Positions 52,494 to 61,552 are shown, counted from the first letter of the stretch. The stretch: DNA of 64,000 nt from Fimbriimonas sp. (GCA_031292555.1 JARLGV010000023.1:16600-80599); one strand, 5' to 3'. Numbers and translations are program-made. Notes: generated by a model not told the origin, from the letters alone.

Positions 52494-52811
52494 CTATTCC
52501 TTCAAGTTGTAGATCACGCCGAAAGGGTCTTGGATGTAGCAGCGTGGATACCTGGGTTCGTCCTTGATGACCTTGCAGCCGCACTTCTTGAGCCGAGCCT
52601 TTGCCTCATCCACGCTAGCAACCATCACTTCGAGCACCGGCCCGATGGGTAGACCCCGCTCGATGTGGAGGTTGATATATTCACCATGAAGACTCACCAA
52701 GTTCGGCGTGACGTCAGTCACTTCGAACCCAAGTTGTTCCACGTAGAACGCGGCCGCGCCGACCGGGTCTTCCGCTTGAACCAATACGTCGTTTCCAAAG
52801 CTATTTGCCAC
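52494..52811 (-). CDS. VOC-family protein (glyoxalase/bleomycin-resistance fold)
   Basis: 105 residues, one complete VOC module: VLVQAEDPVGAAAFYVEQLGFEVTD, LVSLHGEYINLHIERG, LEVMVASVDEAKARLKKCGCKVI and YPRCYIQDPFGVIYNLKE. Members bind metals and small molecules; without catalytic context nothing more can be said. It precedes the dehydrogenase gene on the same strand by about 75 bp. Confidence 0.82.
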   Translation of the reverse strand: MANSFGNDVLVQAEDPVGAAAFYVEQLGFEVTDVTPNLVSLHGEYINLHIERGLPIGPVLEVMVASVDEAKARLKKCGCKVIKDEPRYPRCYIQDPFGVIYNLKE

Positions 52812-53274
52812 TTGCGTACCCCCTTTGTCCCTCCGATCAATGTGGACGGTGGATCATCTCCTCTACTTGAAGTCCGAAGGCCAATGGGTAGCGCCGTGCC
52901 GCACGAGAATGGCACGAATCTCCGACAGGTCCAGCTCCGAACTCCACGGGAGTGCCGCCGATCCTCTAGATCGTTCAAAGAAGCCGTTACGAAAGGCAAG
53001 GCCGCGCTGTGTGCGCCCCTTCCGACGGCATGGACAGACATGACCCACGTTACCTGCGGGTGGTCTTGATTGGGCCGTCAGCCTCGTCTCGCCCACCGCG
53101 GTTCTGGCCGAATGATCGGTCCATGGACGTTTGACGTCAAACTTAGCGTATATGTGCCGAGGTGCCACGCAATCTGTCCTGAAACGGTAGGGCAAGATTC
53201 CGTCCATCAATTAGGGTTTCGGAGTCCTTAACGACAGCGCGAAAGCCTCCGACCTTCCGTCCTAATCTAGAACG
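52812..53274. other. Intergenic region between VOC protein and acyltransferase (divergent)
   Basis: 463 bp with no credible gene; the short frames here lack initiation signals and familiar motifs. No strong hairpin was found. Both divergent promoters should lie here. Confidence 0.4.
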
Positions 53275-54450
53275 ATGCCCCCCAAAGCCAAGACAAAGGC
53301 GCCGCAAAACCGACTGCCGTTCCTGGAAGGCATCCGAGGGCTGGCCGCGTTGTACGTGGTGATCGGGCATCTTTGCACGCTTTCCGACCCGCGACTGAAT
53401 GCGGGCCGCATCAGCCACTCGCCTCTCTGGCTCCAGCGGGTCATGGGCGCCTTCTCTTACGGACACATCGCGGTGGCGGCGTTTATCGTGCTGTCCGGCT
53501 TTTGCCTGGAACTCTCCCTCTTCGCGCGGGAAGACGGAGTGGTCGCAAGTGTCAAGCGGTTCTATACGCGTCGCGCACAGCGAATCCTGCCGCCCTATTA
53601 CGCTTGCCTTGCGATCTCTGTCTTTGTGGCTTTGACGATCACGACGAAGCAATTCGGCATCCCGTTCGAGCAGTACCTTCCGGTAGATCGGGATACGATT
53701 CTCGCCCATGTTTTCCTCGTTCATAACCTGTCATTGGACTGGATGTACAAGATTAACGGAGTGCTGTGGAGCATCGCGATCGAGGTCCAACTCTACATCC
53801 TGTTTCCTTTGATCTCGCTCGGAATCAACAAGGTGGGGCGTCTGCTCACGCTCCTATTGGCGGCAGGCATCACCTACGAGACGATCCTGCGCGTGCCGGG
53901 CGCTCCGAAGCTCTATCCCTGGTACCTCGCCCTGTTTACGGCTGGCGCAATCTCTGCGCATCTCGCATTCAAACCGAACAGGCTCGGGCGTCAGCCGTTT
54001 GTGGGAAGCCTCTTCTCGCTTGTCTGCGTGGCCGGCATCTGGTACGCCGCCAACCAAGACTGGCCGATCTACGCGACGGATCTGTTCGCCGGTTGCGCAG
54101 TCGCCGGCATCTGCTACGCCCACACTGGCGCCGCCCGGGGACCTCTCTATAGGTTTCTCGTGTGGCGGCCGATCGTCGTGCTTGGTACATTTTCCTACAG
54201 TCTCTATCTGATGCACCATCCGATCGCTCAGATCCTGTACGCGAACCGGCCGAGTTGGGCCGTCGGAGAGGTTAATCTCTTCCTCTACTTCCTCTACTGT
54301 TTGCCTGCCATCGTCTTTGGCTGCTGGCTCTTCTACCTGTTCTTCGAGCGGCCCTTCGTGCCAAAAAAGAGCCCCCAGAAACCACCCGTGCCGAAACGTC
54401 ATGCCCCCGCGGCTTTGCCATTGCGGCCCTATACTTCAAACGCGCCATAA
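53275..54450 (+). CDS. Acyltransferase family 3 (OafA/YrhL-like), integral membrane
   Basis: 391 residues with about ten transmembrane helices. The signature start RLPFLEGIRGLAALYVVIGHL contains the catalytic-type His; VAAFIVLSGFCLELSLFARE, FYTRRAQRILPPYYACLAISVFV and GVLWSIAIEVQLYILFPLI follow. These enzymes O-acylate surface polysaccharides or lipids. The Lys/Pro-rich C-terminus is cytosolic. It ends nine bases before pyrR, probably a neighbour by chance. Confidence 0.88.
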   Translation: MPPKAKTKAPQNRLPFLEGIRGLAALYVVIGHLCTLSDPRLNAGRISHSPLWLQRVMGAFSYGHIAVAAFIVLSGFCLELSLFAREDGVVASVKRFYTRRAQRILPPYYACLAISVFVALTITTKQFGIPFEQYLPVDRDTILAHVFLVHNLSLDWMYKINGVLWSIAIEVQLYILFPLISLGINKVGRLLTLLLAAGITYETILRVPGAPKLYPWYLALFTAGAISAHLAFKPNRLGRQPFVGSLFSLVCVAGIWYAANQDWPIYATDLFAGCAVAGICYAHTGAARGPLYRFLVWRPIVVLGTFSYSLYLMHHPIAQILYANRPSWAVGEVNLFLYFLYCLPAIVFGCWLFYLFFERPFVPKKSPQKPPVPKRHAPAALPLRPYTSNAP

Positions 54451-54459
54451 TGAGCCCAG

Positions 54460-54993
54460 ATGAGCGCAGTGTTGCTCGACGCAGGAGACATGCGAAGGAC
54501 CCTCGGGCGAATGGCGCACGAGATTCTGGAGGCCAATCAGGGCGCCGAGGATTTGGTAGTGGTAGGAGTCCTTCGAAGGGGTTGGCCGATTGCAAAGCGG
54601 CTCGCCTTCCTGATGACCCAGATCGAGGGAACGACCGTCCCGTGTGGAAAGCTCGACGCGAGACCGTTTCGAGACGACCGACCACCCGTCGATCACGATG
54701 AGACGGAGATCCCATTCGAGGTATCGGGGAAGACGGTTATCCTCGTCGACGAAGTGATCTATACGGCACGCACGATTCGGGCGGCGCTTGATGGCCTGAT
54801 TCGGTTCGGTCGGCCGAAGTCAGTTCAGTTGGCGGTGTTGATCGATCGGGGATTCCGTGAACTGCCGATTGAACCGAACTACTGCGGCCGCAAAGTGGCG
54901 ACCGAACAGGATGACCACATCATTGTGAAAGTGAACGAGTATGACGGCGAGGATGTTGTCGTGATACAGAAGGGTAACGGAGAGGGCGAATAG
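54460..54993 (+). CDS. pyrR: PyrR-like uracil phosphoribosyltransferase / pyrimidine regulator
   Basis: 177 residues, usual length. The fold begins LLDAGDMRRTLGRMAHEILEANQGAEDLVVVGVLRRGWPIAKRLA; the PRPP loop is VILVDEVIYTARTIRAALDGL, where PyrR normally has VDDVLYTGRT, so one Asp is Glu and one Gly is Ala. RPKSVQLAVLIDRGFRELPI matches PyrR. Known members bind pyr mRNA and attenuate transcription when UMP is high, and have weak UPRTase activity. First gene of pyrR-pyrB-pyrC. No obvious antiterminator/terminator pair is visible upstream of pyrB, only three bases away, so the mode of control is open. Confidence 0.88.
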   Translation: MSAVLLDAGDMRRTLGRMAHEILEANQGAEDLVVVGVLRRGWPIAKRLAFLMTQIEGTTVPCGKLDARPFRDDRPPVDHDETEIPFEVSGKTVILVDEVIYTARTIRAALDGLIRFGRPKSVQLAVLIDRGFRELPIEPNYCGRKVATEQDDHIIVKVNEYDGEDVVVIQKGNGEGE

Positions 54994-54996
54994 TCA

Positions 54997-55935
54997 GTGG
55001 CAAGACATCTGCTAGGAATCAGGCACCTCGACAAGGACCAGATTGAGCATCTGCTCAGTCTGGCCGCCGACTTCAAACTTCGGATTATTGAAGACAAGCC
55101 TGTTCCGAAGCTGAACAAGCAGGTCGTGGGCATGTTGTTTTTCGAGAACTCGACGCGAACCCGCGTCAGTTTCGAGCAGGCGGCTCACTATTTGAGTATG
55201 AAGACGGCGAGCTTTAGCGCCGCCGGGTCTTCGATGAGCAAGGGCGAGACGCTGAAGGATACGATTCTGACCCTGCGCTACGAGAGACTGAACGGACTGG
55301 TGATGCGCCACAGGATGTCGGGTACTCCGACCTTGGCCGCCCACCATTTCGGCGGGCCGGTTCTCAATGCCGGCGACGGTCAGCACGAGCATCCGACTCA
55401 GGCGTTGGGAGACGCCCTCACCATCATTGAGAGGAAGGGAGATCTAGACGGGCTGATTGTCGCGATCGTGGGCGATGTGGAGCATTCCCGAGTGGCCCGG
55501 TCGAACGCATGGCTTCTGAGCAAGATGGGCGCCGAGGTGAGATTTGTGGGTCCCAAAACTCTGATTCCGGCGATGTCTTCCATGTTGCCCGGCGCCGTTT
55601 TCTACGATCTGGCAACCGGGATTGCCGACGCGGATGTCGTCATTACGCTGCGCCTTCAGAAAGAACGGATGCTCGAGGGGATGCTCAGTTCGATCGGAGA
55701 GTATGCCGCGATGTACCAGGTGAACCGGGACACGCTGAAATACGCCCAGCCAGATTGTCTTGTAATGCACCCGGGCCCCCTCAATCGTGGGATCGAAGTC
55801 GACGACGTGGCGGCGGACGGCGAGCGGTCGGCAATCACTTCCCAGGTTGAGAACGGCGTGTTTGTGCGGATGGCATCCCTCTATTGGGCGTTCACGGAAA
55901 CCGAACCGAAGAGTGAAATGAACCCGGCGATATAG
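54997..55935 (+). CDS. pyrB: Aspartate carbamoyltransferase catalytic subunit
   Basis: 312 residues, GTG start, three bases after pyrR. Second step of pyrimidine synthesis: carbamoyl phosphate plus aspartate. The carbamoyl-phosphate motif FFENSTRTRVSFEQA is near residues 47-61; HPTQALGDALTI near 131, GDVEHSRVARSNAWLL and the aspartate-loop HPGPLNRGIEVDD are intact. SSMSKGETLKDT is the 80s loop. No regulatory PyrI gene adjoins. Confidence 0.96.
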   Translation: MARHLLGIRHLDKDQIEHLLSLAADFKLRIIEDKPVPKLNKQVVGMLFFENSTRTRVSFEQAAHYLSMKTASFSAAGSSMSKGETLKDTILTLRYERLNGLVMRHRMSGTPTLAAHHFGGPVLNAGDGQHEHPTQALGDALTIIERKGDLDGLIVAIVGDVEHSRVARSNAWLLSKMGAEVRFVGPKTLIPAMSSMLPGAVFYDLATGIADADVVITLRLQKERMLEGMLSSIGEYAAMYQVNRDTLKYAQPDCLVMHPGPLNRGIEVDDVAADGERSAITSQVENGVFVRMASLYWAFTETEPKSEMNPAI

Positions 55936-55962
55936 GCCCGGCGAACAGGAGAAAGGACAGAT

Positions 55963-57285
55963 TTGAGAACGTTACTGAAAAACGGCCGGATACTCGATCC
56001 CTCGCAGGATCTGGATGTCGTGTCCAGTCTTTTAATCGAGGACGACCAAATCGTCGGCATCGGAGACGAGACGGTGCGGGCAGAAGTCGACGAGATGTAC
56101 GACTGCACCGGTATGTGGGTTTGCCCGGGCCTCGTCGATCCCCATGTGCACCTTCGAGAACCGGGTGACGAGCACAAGGAGACGATCGTCACGGGAACTC
56201 AGGCTGCGGCAGCGGGCGGATATACGACCATATGCTGCATGCCGAACACCAATCCGCCCCTGGACAGTCCGGCTCTCATCGACTTTATCTTGGATCGGGC
56301 GGCGAGTCCGGAAGCAGGAGGCGTTTTCGTAGCGCCGGTCGGCGCCCTGACGCGAGGCATGAACGGAGAAGAACTAGCCGACCTGTACGCACTCAAGAAG
56401 GCCGGGATCATCGCGGCGAGCGACGAGGGCTTTCCGATCCAGAATGCTCGGGTCATGACCCAAGCTATGGAGTTTTGCGTCCAACTCGATCTGCCGATCA
56501 TGGCGCATTGCGAGGACACGAATCTGACCAAGGGCGGCAGCATGAACGAGGGCGCCATGAGCGCGATGCTCGGCCTAAAGGGAATTCCTCGCTCTGCCGA
56601 AGAGATCGCAATCGTCCGCAACTGTCTCCTTTCGCTTCACACGGGTTGCCAGCTACATATCATGCGCGTCAGTACGTGGGGAGCCGTCGAGATGGTGAGG
56701 CAGGCTAAGTTCCTGGGCGCACCCGTCACCTGCGAAATCTGTCCCATGCACTTCACGTTCAACGACGAGTGCATCGGCGAATTCGATACCCGTTTCAAGA
56801 TTCAGCCGCCATTGCGAACGCAAGTCGACATCGATTTACTCGTGCAGGGCCTGAGTGACGGAACTATTGATTGCATCGCAAGCGACCATTCGCCTCATGC
56901 GTCCCATGAAGTGGATGTTCCGTTCGAGGAGGCGCCTTTCGGCTCCGCCCAACTCGAATCAGCAGTCGGCGTCACTTTGACGATGCTGACCCACACCGGC
57001 ATCTTGTCGCCTCTTGAGACCGTCAACAAACTGAGCACGAAACCTGCTCAAATCCTTCGCCTGGATGCTGGCACGTTCAGATCCGGTGGATCCCCGGTAG
57101 CCCAGGTTTGCGTGATCGACCCGGACTGCGAGTGGACGTTTGACCGGCACAAGACTTTCAGCAAGAGCAAGAATACGCCGTTCGATGGGATGAAGCTAAG
57201 GGGAAAGACGATGCTGACGTTCTCCGGAAGCGAAATCTATCGAGATGCGATGTTCGGTGACGACCGTTACGTCGTTTACTCATAA
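55963..57285 (+). CDS. pyrC: Dihydroorotase (type I, PyrC)
   Basis: 440 residues, TTG start. Closes carbamoyl aspartate to dihydroorotate. Zinc-binding DPHVHLREPGDEHKE near residue 60, then CCMPNTNPPLDSP, AASDEGFPIQNARVM, IMAHCEDTNLTKGG, and the active-site ASDHSPHASHEVDVPFEEAPFG near 305. Full length and conventional. Separated from pyrB by 27 bp and followed after 19 bp by a lipoprotein gene. Confidence 0.96.
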   Translation: MRTLLKNGRILDPSQDLDVVSSLLIEDDQIVGIGDETVRAEVDEMYDCTGMWVCPGLVDPHVHLREPGDEHKETIVTGTQAAAAGGYTTICCMPNTNPPLDSPALIDFILDRAASPEAGGVFVAPVGALTRGMNGEELADLYALKKAGIIAASDEGFPIQNARVMTQAMEFCVQLDLPIMAHCEDTNLTKGGSMNEGAMSAMLGLKGIPRSAEEIAIVRNCLLSLHTGCQLHIMRVSTWGAVEMVRQAKFLGAPVTCEICPMHFTFNDECIGEFDTRFKIQPPLRTQVDIDLLVQGLSDGTIDCIASDHSPHASHEVDVPFEEAPFGSAQLESAVGVTLTMLTHTGILSPLETVNKLSTKPAQILRLDAGTFRSGGSPVAQVCVIDPDCEWTFDRHKTFSKSKNTPFDGMKLRGKTMLTFSGSEIYRDAMFGDDRYVVYS

Positions 57286-57304
57286 TTATCGTATTCCTAT
57301 AGAC

Positions 57305-58093
57305 ATGCGCCTCCGTTTGCCTATCGTATTGCCGTTTGTGTTGCTGCTTGCTGGCTGCCAGACGCCAAGCTTGCCCAATCCGAACGACCCCAACGATGTG
57401 GGGCCGTTGTCGGCTGACAACATCCGTGCCCAACTCAGTTCTATGTCCGATTCGCTCCAAATGCACGTGTTTCGAAACGAAATCACGGACGACCAGTATC
57501 ACCAACTGATGCAACGGGCGGCTGAGAAGCTCCTCAAAGGCTACTCGGCGGATCGTCTGGACCCCACAAACGCCTGGAAGTATGGGGAAGTCCTGATCAC
57601 CGCTCACATGTGGCCAGAAGCCAAAGATGCGCTTCAAGCAGCGGTGGACACGGCTAAGGCGTCCCACAACGAGGATCGCCGAGTCAACGACACGTTGCGC
57701 CTTGCCAGAGTTCTGGCGGAAATGGGTCAGGTTGAAACGGCGATCAAGACGGCTCGCAGCGTGTTCGATGTGCGTCCGCAAGACGGTGCTCCGATCCTAT
57801 ATGCGGTAAGCAACGAGATCGTCAAGTCAGCCCAAGGCAAGGGACGGGACCTAGAGTTGGCCAAGTTGTTGGAAGACGCGATCGCGATTCACTGGCGTGT
57901 GCAGGTTGATCGAAGTTCGAACGTTGGCAAAGCGTTTCTGTTCGCAAGACCTCTTCAAGTGCGAAGGGCGTGGAAGACGGTGGCAGAGCTTTATACGAAA
58001 GCGAACCGGCCGGACTTGGCGGAAAGGGCGATGGCGAAGATAAGGCCGACCTCGCGGACATCGCTATCGAGCCAATCCTGGGTTCGGGTCTAG
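57305..58093 (+). CDS. TPR-like lipoprotein
   Basis: About 262 residues. Lipoprotein signal peptide LPIVLPFVLLLAGCQTP with lipobox LAGC. The rest is helical with TPR character (WKYGEVLITAHMWPEAKDALQAAVDTAKASHNEDRRV, TLRLARVLAEMGQVETAIKTARSVFDVRPQ, AWKTVAELYTKANRPDLAERAMAKI). The last 16 residues (PTSRTSLSSQSWVRV) look unnatural; an adjacent frame reads DKADLADIAIEPILG, so a recent frameshift near 58035 is possible. Start ATG 57305 begins the signal peptide. Confidence 0.75.
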   Translation: MRLRLPIVLPFVLLLAGCQTPSLPNPNDPNDVGPLSADNIRAQLSSMSDSLQMHVFRNEITDDQYHQLMQRAAEKLLKGYSADRLDPTNAWKYGEVLITAHMWPEAKDALQAAVDTAKASHNEDRRVNDTLRLARVLAEMGQVETAIKTARSVFDVRPQDGAPILYAVSNEIVKSAQGKGRDLELAKLLEDAIAIHWRVQVDRSSNVGKAFLFARPLQVRRAWKTVAELYTKANRPDLAERAMAKIRPTSRTSLSSQSWVRV

Positions 58094-58177
58094 CCTTGAT
58101 GTCTTCGGTTTTTTCAACAAATACAGGTCACATACTTCCAAATAGGCTGGGAACAGGCAGTAATCGTTAGGTATTTT

Positions 58178-58184
58178 GCTTTAC
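58178..58184 (+). promoter_or_regulatory. Probable -10 box for the Lys-rich secreted protein
   Basis: TTACAAT sequence (hexamer TACAAT) about 60 bp before the start codon at 58244. No clear -35. Confidence 0.35.
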
Positions 58185-58243
58185 AATGGTAAGGGCTATT
58201 CGGCCCTTGTCGATAGTCTGCCAACTAACAGGAGTAAATGACA

Positions 58244-58462
58244 ATGAAGAAGATTATCACCCTCGCGATCGTCGCCGCCATGATGGTTTCCAGCATCGCT
58301 TTCGCCCAGAAGCCGCCGAAGGACACGATGTCGAAGAAGCCGGCCATGGCCAAGCATCACATGGCTAAGAAGTCGACCATGAAGAAGTCGACGATGAAGA
58401 AGTCGACCATGAAGAAGGCTTCCTCCAAGAAGTCGATGAAGAAGGCTGACAAGAAGAGCTAG
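58244..58462 (+). CDS. Small secreted Lys-rich repeat protein
   Basis: 72 residues. A clear signal peptide (KKIITLAIVAAMMVSSIAFAQ) is followed by a strongly basic repeat: KKSTM occurs three times in exact 15-bp units, then KKASSKKSMKKADKKS. The mature protein is about half Lys plus Ser/Met/Thr. AGGAG nine bases upstream supports ATG 58244 over the ATG two codons earlier. Similar tiny basic secreted proteins are common and unexplained; binding to anionic surface polymers is a guess. A perfect terminator follows. Confidence 0.75.
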   Translation: MKKIITLAIVAAMMVSSIAFAQKPPKDTMSKKPAMAKHHMAKKSTMKKSTMKKSTMKKASSKKSMKKADKKS

Positions 58463-58486
58463 TCTTCCTTTCGCTTTCGAGCACAG

Positions 58487-58521
58487 AGACGGCCAGGGAT
58501 CAAGAGACCTGGCCGTCTTTT
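58487..58521 (+). terminator. Rho-independent terminator
   Basis: AGACGGCCAGG and CCTGGCCGTCT form a perfect 11-bp stem with a ten-base loop followed by TTTT. It ends transcription of the Lys-rich protein gene and overlaps the 3' end of maf on the other strand. Confidence 0.85.
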
Positions 58522-59102
58522 CGCGTCAGGGCCTTCAAGGTCCGTTCGAGTTTCTCCATGGGTAGACCGATCACGTTGGACTGCGAACCGTCGACCCTGA
58601 CGACGAATCGGTCGGCGCCGTCCTGAATCGCATAGCCACCGGCTTTGTCCATCGGAATCCCAGTTGCCACATATGCGGCAATCTCGTTGGCCGTCATCGA
58701 TCGAAACGTTACGTTTGTTCGATCGCTGAACGTGGTCTGACCTCCGGGCCAAACGAGCGATATCCCAGTTATCACGAGATGAGTCTTGCCCGAAAGCGCC
58801 CCGAGCATCTCGCACGCATCTTGTGCCGACTTTGGTTTGGCGAATTGGCGGTACGTGCCACCGGAGATCGGCAATGCTACAACGGTGTCTCCCCCGATTA
58901 CAAGCGAGTCCGGCCGGATCATGGCGACCGTCCGAGCCTTTGCCGAGGCCAACGACTCGGCTGTCACGAACGGGTCGTCAACGGTGAGAGCGTCCTCGTC
59001 GACGTCGGACACTACGATCTCAAAGGATTCGACCAGCGTGCGCAGGAGATCCTGCCGTCGTGGAGATCCACTGGCCAACACGACCGGGTAGTTCAAGCGC
59101 AT
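58500..59102 (-). CDS. maf: Maf-family nucleoside triphosphate pyrophosphatase
   Basis: 200 residues. Signature PVVLASGSPRRQDLLRTLV at the N-terminus; SLASAKARTVAMIRPDSLVIGGDTVVAL carries the conserved Lys and Asp; KTHLVITGISLV and GIPMDKAGGYAIQDGADRFVVRVDG complete the family. Hydrolyses non-canonical or methylated dTTP/UTP and influences septum formation. Convergent with the Lys-rich protein gene. Confidence 0.93.
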   Translation of the reverse strand: MRLNYPVVLASGSPRRQDLLRTLVESFEIVVSDVDEDALTVDDPFVTAESLASAKARTVAMIRPDSLVIGGDTVVALPISGGTYRQFAKPKSAQDACEMLGALSGKTHLVITGISLVWPGGQTTFSDRTNVTFRSMTANEIAAYVATGIPMDKAGGYAIQDGADRFVVRVDGSQSNVIGLPMEKLERTLKALTRKDGQVS

Positions 59103-59249
59103 CAGAGAATTCTAGACGTTGATCGTAGCGGACGGTCACGGAGCTCAGACAAATGTGGAAAACTCGCCGAACGGGGTCGACCAATTCTGTCGTTTAATGT
59201 AAGTGCGGCAGAACAAGAGCTGCTGCAAACAAGCACTGGAGGTGCTCAT

Positions 59250-60332
59250 ATGGCTCAATGGAAGCTTGGACTTGGAATCCTGGCCCTAATGGTCGGTTGT
59301 CTTACCGGCTGCAAGCCACCGGTCGAGGCGAATCTCTCACCCGACGGAAAGACGGTCGCGTTCACGAACGACGATGGACTGAACCTTCGCGACGTGTCAG
59401 GTAGAAGCCCCGACAAGGTCATTCGACTCGAAAACGCGGGATCCCCGCTGTTTTCTCCCGACTCAAGTCAGATTGCGATCAGAGTGGGACCTAAAGCGTG
59501 CCTACTCGACCTAACCACTTGGAGGTGGCGTGCCCTTCCGCCGATCTCTCCTCCGTTTGCCTGGAACCGCTCTGGCACCGAACTCATCGGCCTCAAAGGG
59601 CAGACTGCAAGTGTCGTCTATGTCAAGACGGGAACGGTTGTTCGGAACTACCCCTTGCCGATCACTCCGCTCTTTGCGATTTCGGTTGGTGACGATCGGG
59701 ATCTTGCCTTTGCAGACGGAAGTTCAATCGTGACGGTTCACCGGGGCGTTGTCCGGAGCCGCAAGGTCCAGGGGCGCGTATGTATGCTCGGACTCGACAA
59801 AACAAGCCAGTCGCCGATCTGGGGTGAGGGCGACATGGGACCTCTGCAGCGGTCACCAGGACCGAGTCACGCGATCCCCCATGACTCCGTGATCGTTCGG
59901 ACGTGCTCCATCGATCTCGCATCTGAACCGATGACGATTGCTACGGTTGACGTCAGTGCAGCGCTGGGGGCGCCCGGCAGGTTCGCCGAACCCAGCTCGA
60001 TCGCGGTTTCCCCCGATGGGAGCCGGTTGGCCCTAGTCGGCTTTGTGGATGCCAGCGATCCAGGGCTGATGGAACGTTTCGCGGCTCTCGGAGGCTTTGA
60101 CCACCACAAGCAGGGCTCGTCGACTGAAGCCAAGTTGAACGCGCTATCCAAGAAAATGCGCTTTCGCACCGTCTGTTCGGTCCTGCCGGTATCTGGAAGC
60201 CGGATGGCTCCGAGGATCGTCAAATCGAAAGAGCAGTTCTTTGTTCTACGTTCTTCGATCTGTTGGTCGGCGGACGGCAACACTCTCGGGACGGTCTTCG
60301 ACGACGATGTGGCGACCAGTACAGTGCCCTAG
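59250..60332 (+). CDS. Lipoprotein with TolB-like propeller repeats
   Basis: About 360 residues. Lipobox LTGC at the end of LGLGILALMVGCLTGC. The mature part has PD40/WD-like strands (EANLSPDGKTVAFTNDDGLNLRD, SPLFSPDSSQIAIRVG, PSSIAVSPDGSRLALVGFVD). GGAGG seven bases before ATG 59250 fixes the start; the frame is open far upstream but overlaps maf on the opposite strand. Function unknown. Confidence 0.78.
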   Translation: MAQWKLGLGILALMVGCLTGCKPPVEANLSPDGKTVAFTNDDGLNLRDVSGRSPDKVIRLENAGSPLFSPDSSQIAIRVGPKACLLDLTTWRWRALPPISPPFAWNRSGTELIGLKGQTASVVYVKTGTVVRNYPLPITPLFAISVGDDRDLAFADGSSIVTVHRGVVRSRKVQGRVCMLGLDKTSQSPIWGEGDMGPLQRSPGPSHAIPHDSVIVRTCSIDLASEPMTIATVDVSAALGAPGRFAEPSSIAVSPDGSRLALVGFVDASDPGLMERFAALGGFDHHKQGSSTEAKLNALSKKMRFRTVCSVLPVSGSRMAPRIVKSKEQFFVLRSSICWSADGNTLGTVFDDDVATSTVP

Positions 60333-60387
60333 GGGGAACTCACGGTCATTCCAGGATGCGCCACAATAAGGCGCACCTGGAAGTTAC

Positions 60388-61485
60388 ATGCGAGTTCCTT
60401 TCTACGATATCAAATCCCAATACGACGAGTTGCAGCAGCCATTGGACGAGGCGGTTCATGCCGTTCTTTCCAGTGGCTCTTATTCGATGGGGCAGAATCA
60501 CAACCTCTTCGAACAGGAGTTGGCGGCGCTCCATCAAGTCAAGCACGGCATCGCGGTGAATTCGGGCACCGACGCGTTGCGGATCATCATGGATGCGGCC
60601 CAGATCGGCCGAGGCGACGAGGTCATCACCAGCGCATTCACGTTCGTTGCCAGCGTCGAGACAATCGTACAGACCGGCGCGACACCGGTGTTCGTCGACA
60701 TCGATCCGGCAACGTTCAACATCGACCCGAAACTGATTGAAGCGGCAATCACCCCTCGCACGAAGGCCATCCAGCCGATCCATCTTTTCGGCCAATTGGC
60801 AGACGTGGCTGCGATTGGCTCGCTCGCGGAGAAACATGGGCTCTCGGTCATCGAGGATGCGGCCCAGGCCATTTCCAGCACATACCAATGCGTGCCGTCC
60901 GGGAACTTCGGAATCGGCGCTGCCTTCAGCTTCTACATCACAAAGAACCTCGGAGCGGCCGGAGACGCCGGATTGATTCTGACGAACGACGACGAGATTG
61001 CGGCCGCGTGCCGATCGATCCGTGTTCATGGCATGGGCCGGGAGCGCTACTACTACGACCACATCGGATATACGTCGAGGATGGACGAGATTCAGGCCGC
61101 CATACTCCGCGTCAAACTGACAAAGCTGCAAGAATGGAACCAGCGTCGCGCCGAGTTTGCCGACATCTACCGCGAGCGGCTGGCGAATGCGGCAGTGATG
61201 CTGCCCAAGGTCTCATCCGGAAATAACCACACTTACCATCAGTTCTCGATTCGGAGCGAACGGCGGGACGCGTTGCAGGCGCATCTGAAGGATAGGGGGA
61301 TCGACTCAATGATCTACTATCCGGTACCGATTCATTTCCACGAGCCCTATAGGGGATTCGGTTCGGGGCCAGGCTCCTTGCCTGAAACCGAGAAGGCGGC
61401 CAAGGAGATCCTCAATCTGCCCATGCATCCCCACCTCTCATCCGAGCAGGTTGAGTACGTCGCGTCCGCGATTGTCGAGTTCTAG
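60388..61485 (+). CDS. DegT/DnrJ/EryC1 family sugar aminotransferase
   Basis: 365 residues, PLP-dependent. VPFYDIKSQYDELQQPLDEAV is the family start. AVNSGTDALRIIM binds the cofactor phosphate, VIEDAAQAISSTYQ carries the Asp/Gln contacts, and AFSFYITKNLGAAGDAGLILTND has the Schiff-base Lys. GYTSRMDEIQAAILRVKL follows. Such enzymes aminate keto-sugar nucleotides (often at C3 or C4) for surface polysaccharides. Followed by an acyltransferase-like gene and a glycosyltransferase, which suits that role. Confidence 0.9.
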   Translation: MRVPFYDIKSQYDELQQPLDEAVHAVLSSGSYSMGQNHNLFEQELAALHQVKHGIAVNSGTDALRIIMDAAQIGRGDEVITSAFTFVASVETIVQTGATPVFVDIDPATFNIDPKLIEAAITPRTKAIQPIHLFGQLADVAAIGSLAEKHGLSVIEDAAQAISSTYQCVPSGNFGIGAAFSFYITKNLGAAGDAGLILTNDDEIAAACRSIRVHGMGRERYYYDHIGYTSRMDEIQAAILRVKLTKLQEWNQRRAEFADIYRERLANAAVMLPKVSSGNNHTYHQFSIRSERRDALQAHLKDRGIDSMIYYPVPIHFHEPYRGFGSGPGSLPETEKAAKEILNLPMHPHLSSEQVEYVASAIVEF

Positions 61486-61546
61486 GCGTTTGGCAGTCTC
61501 AGGATAATGGGACTCCATTGGGCCAGAGCAGGGGAACCCCGGCGTC

Positions 61547-61552
61547 TATACT
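61547..61552 (+). promoter_or_regulatory. -10 box six bases before the likely start of the next gene
   Basis: TATACT immediately precedes one ATG (61553) and lies six bases from the in-frame ATG at 61559, predicting a leaderless transcript from the latter. Confidence 0.35.

Noticed and set aside
52665..53210. Several 105-135-codon frames in the VOC-acyltransferase gap
   Set aside because: They overlap each other on both strands, have Arg-rich shadow composition and no initiation signals.
58779..59249. 157-residue upstream extension of the lipoprotein at 59250
   Set aside because: It is antisense to maf; the lipoprotein signal and GGAGG ribosome site fix the start at 59250.
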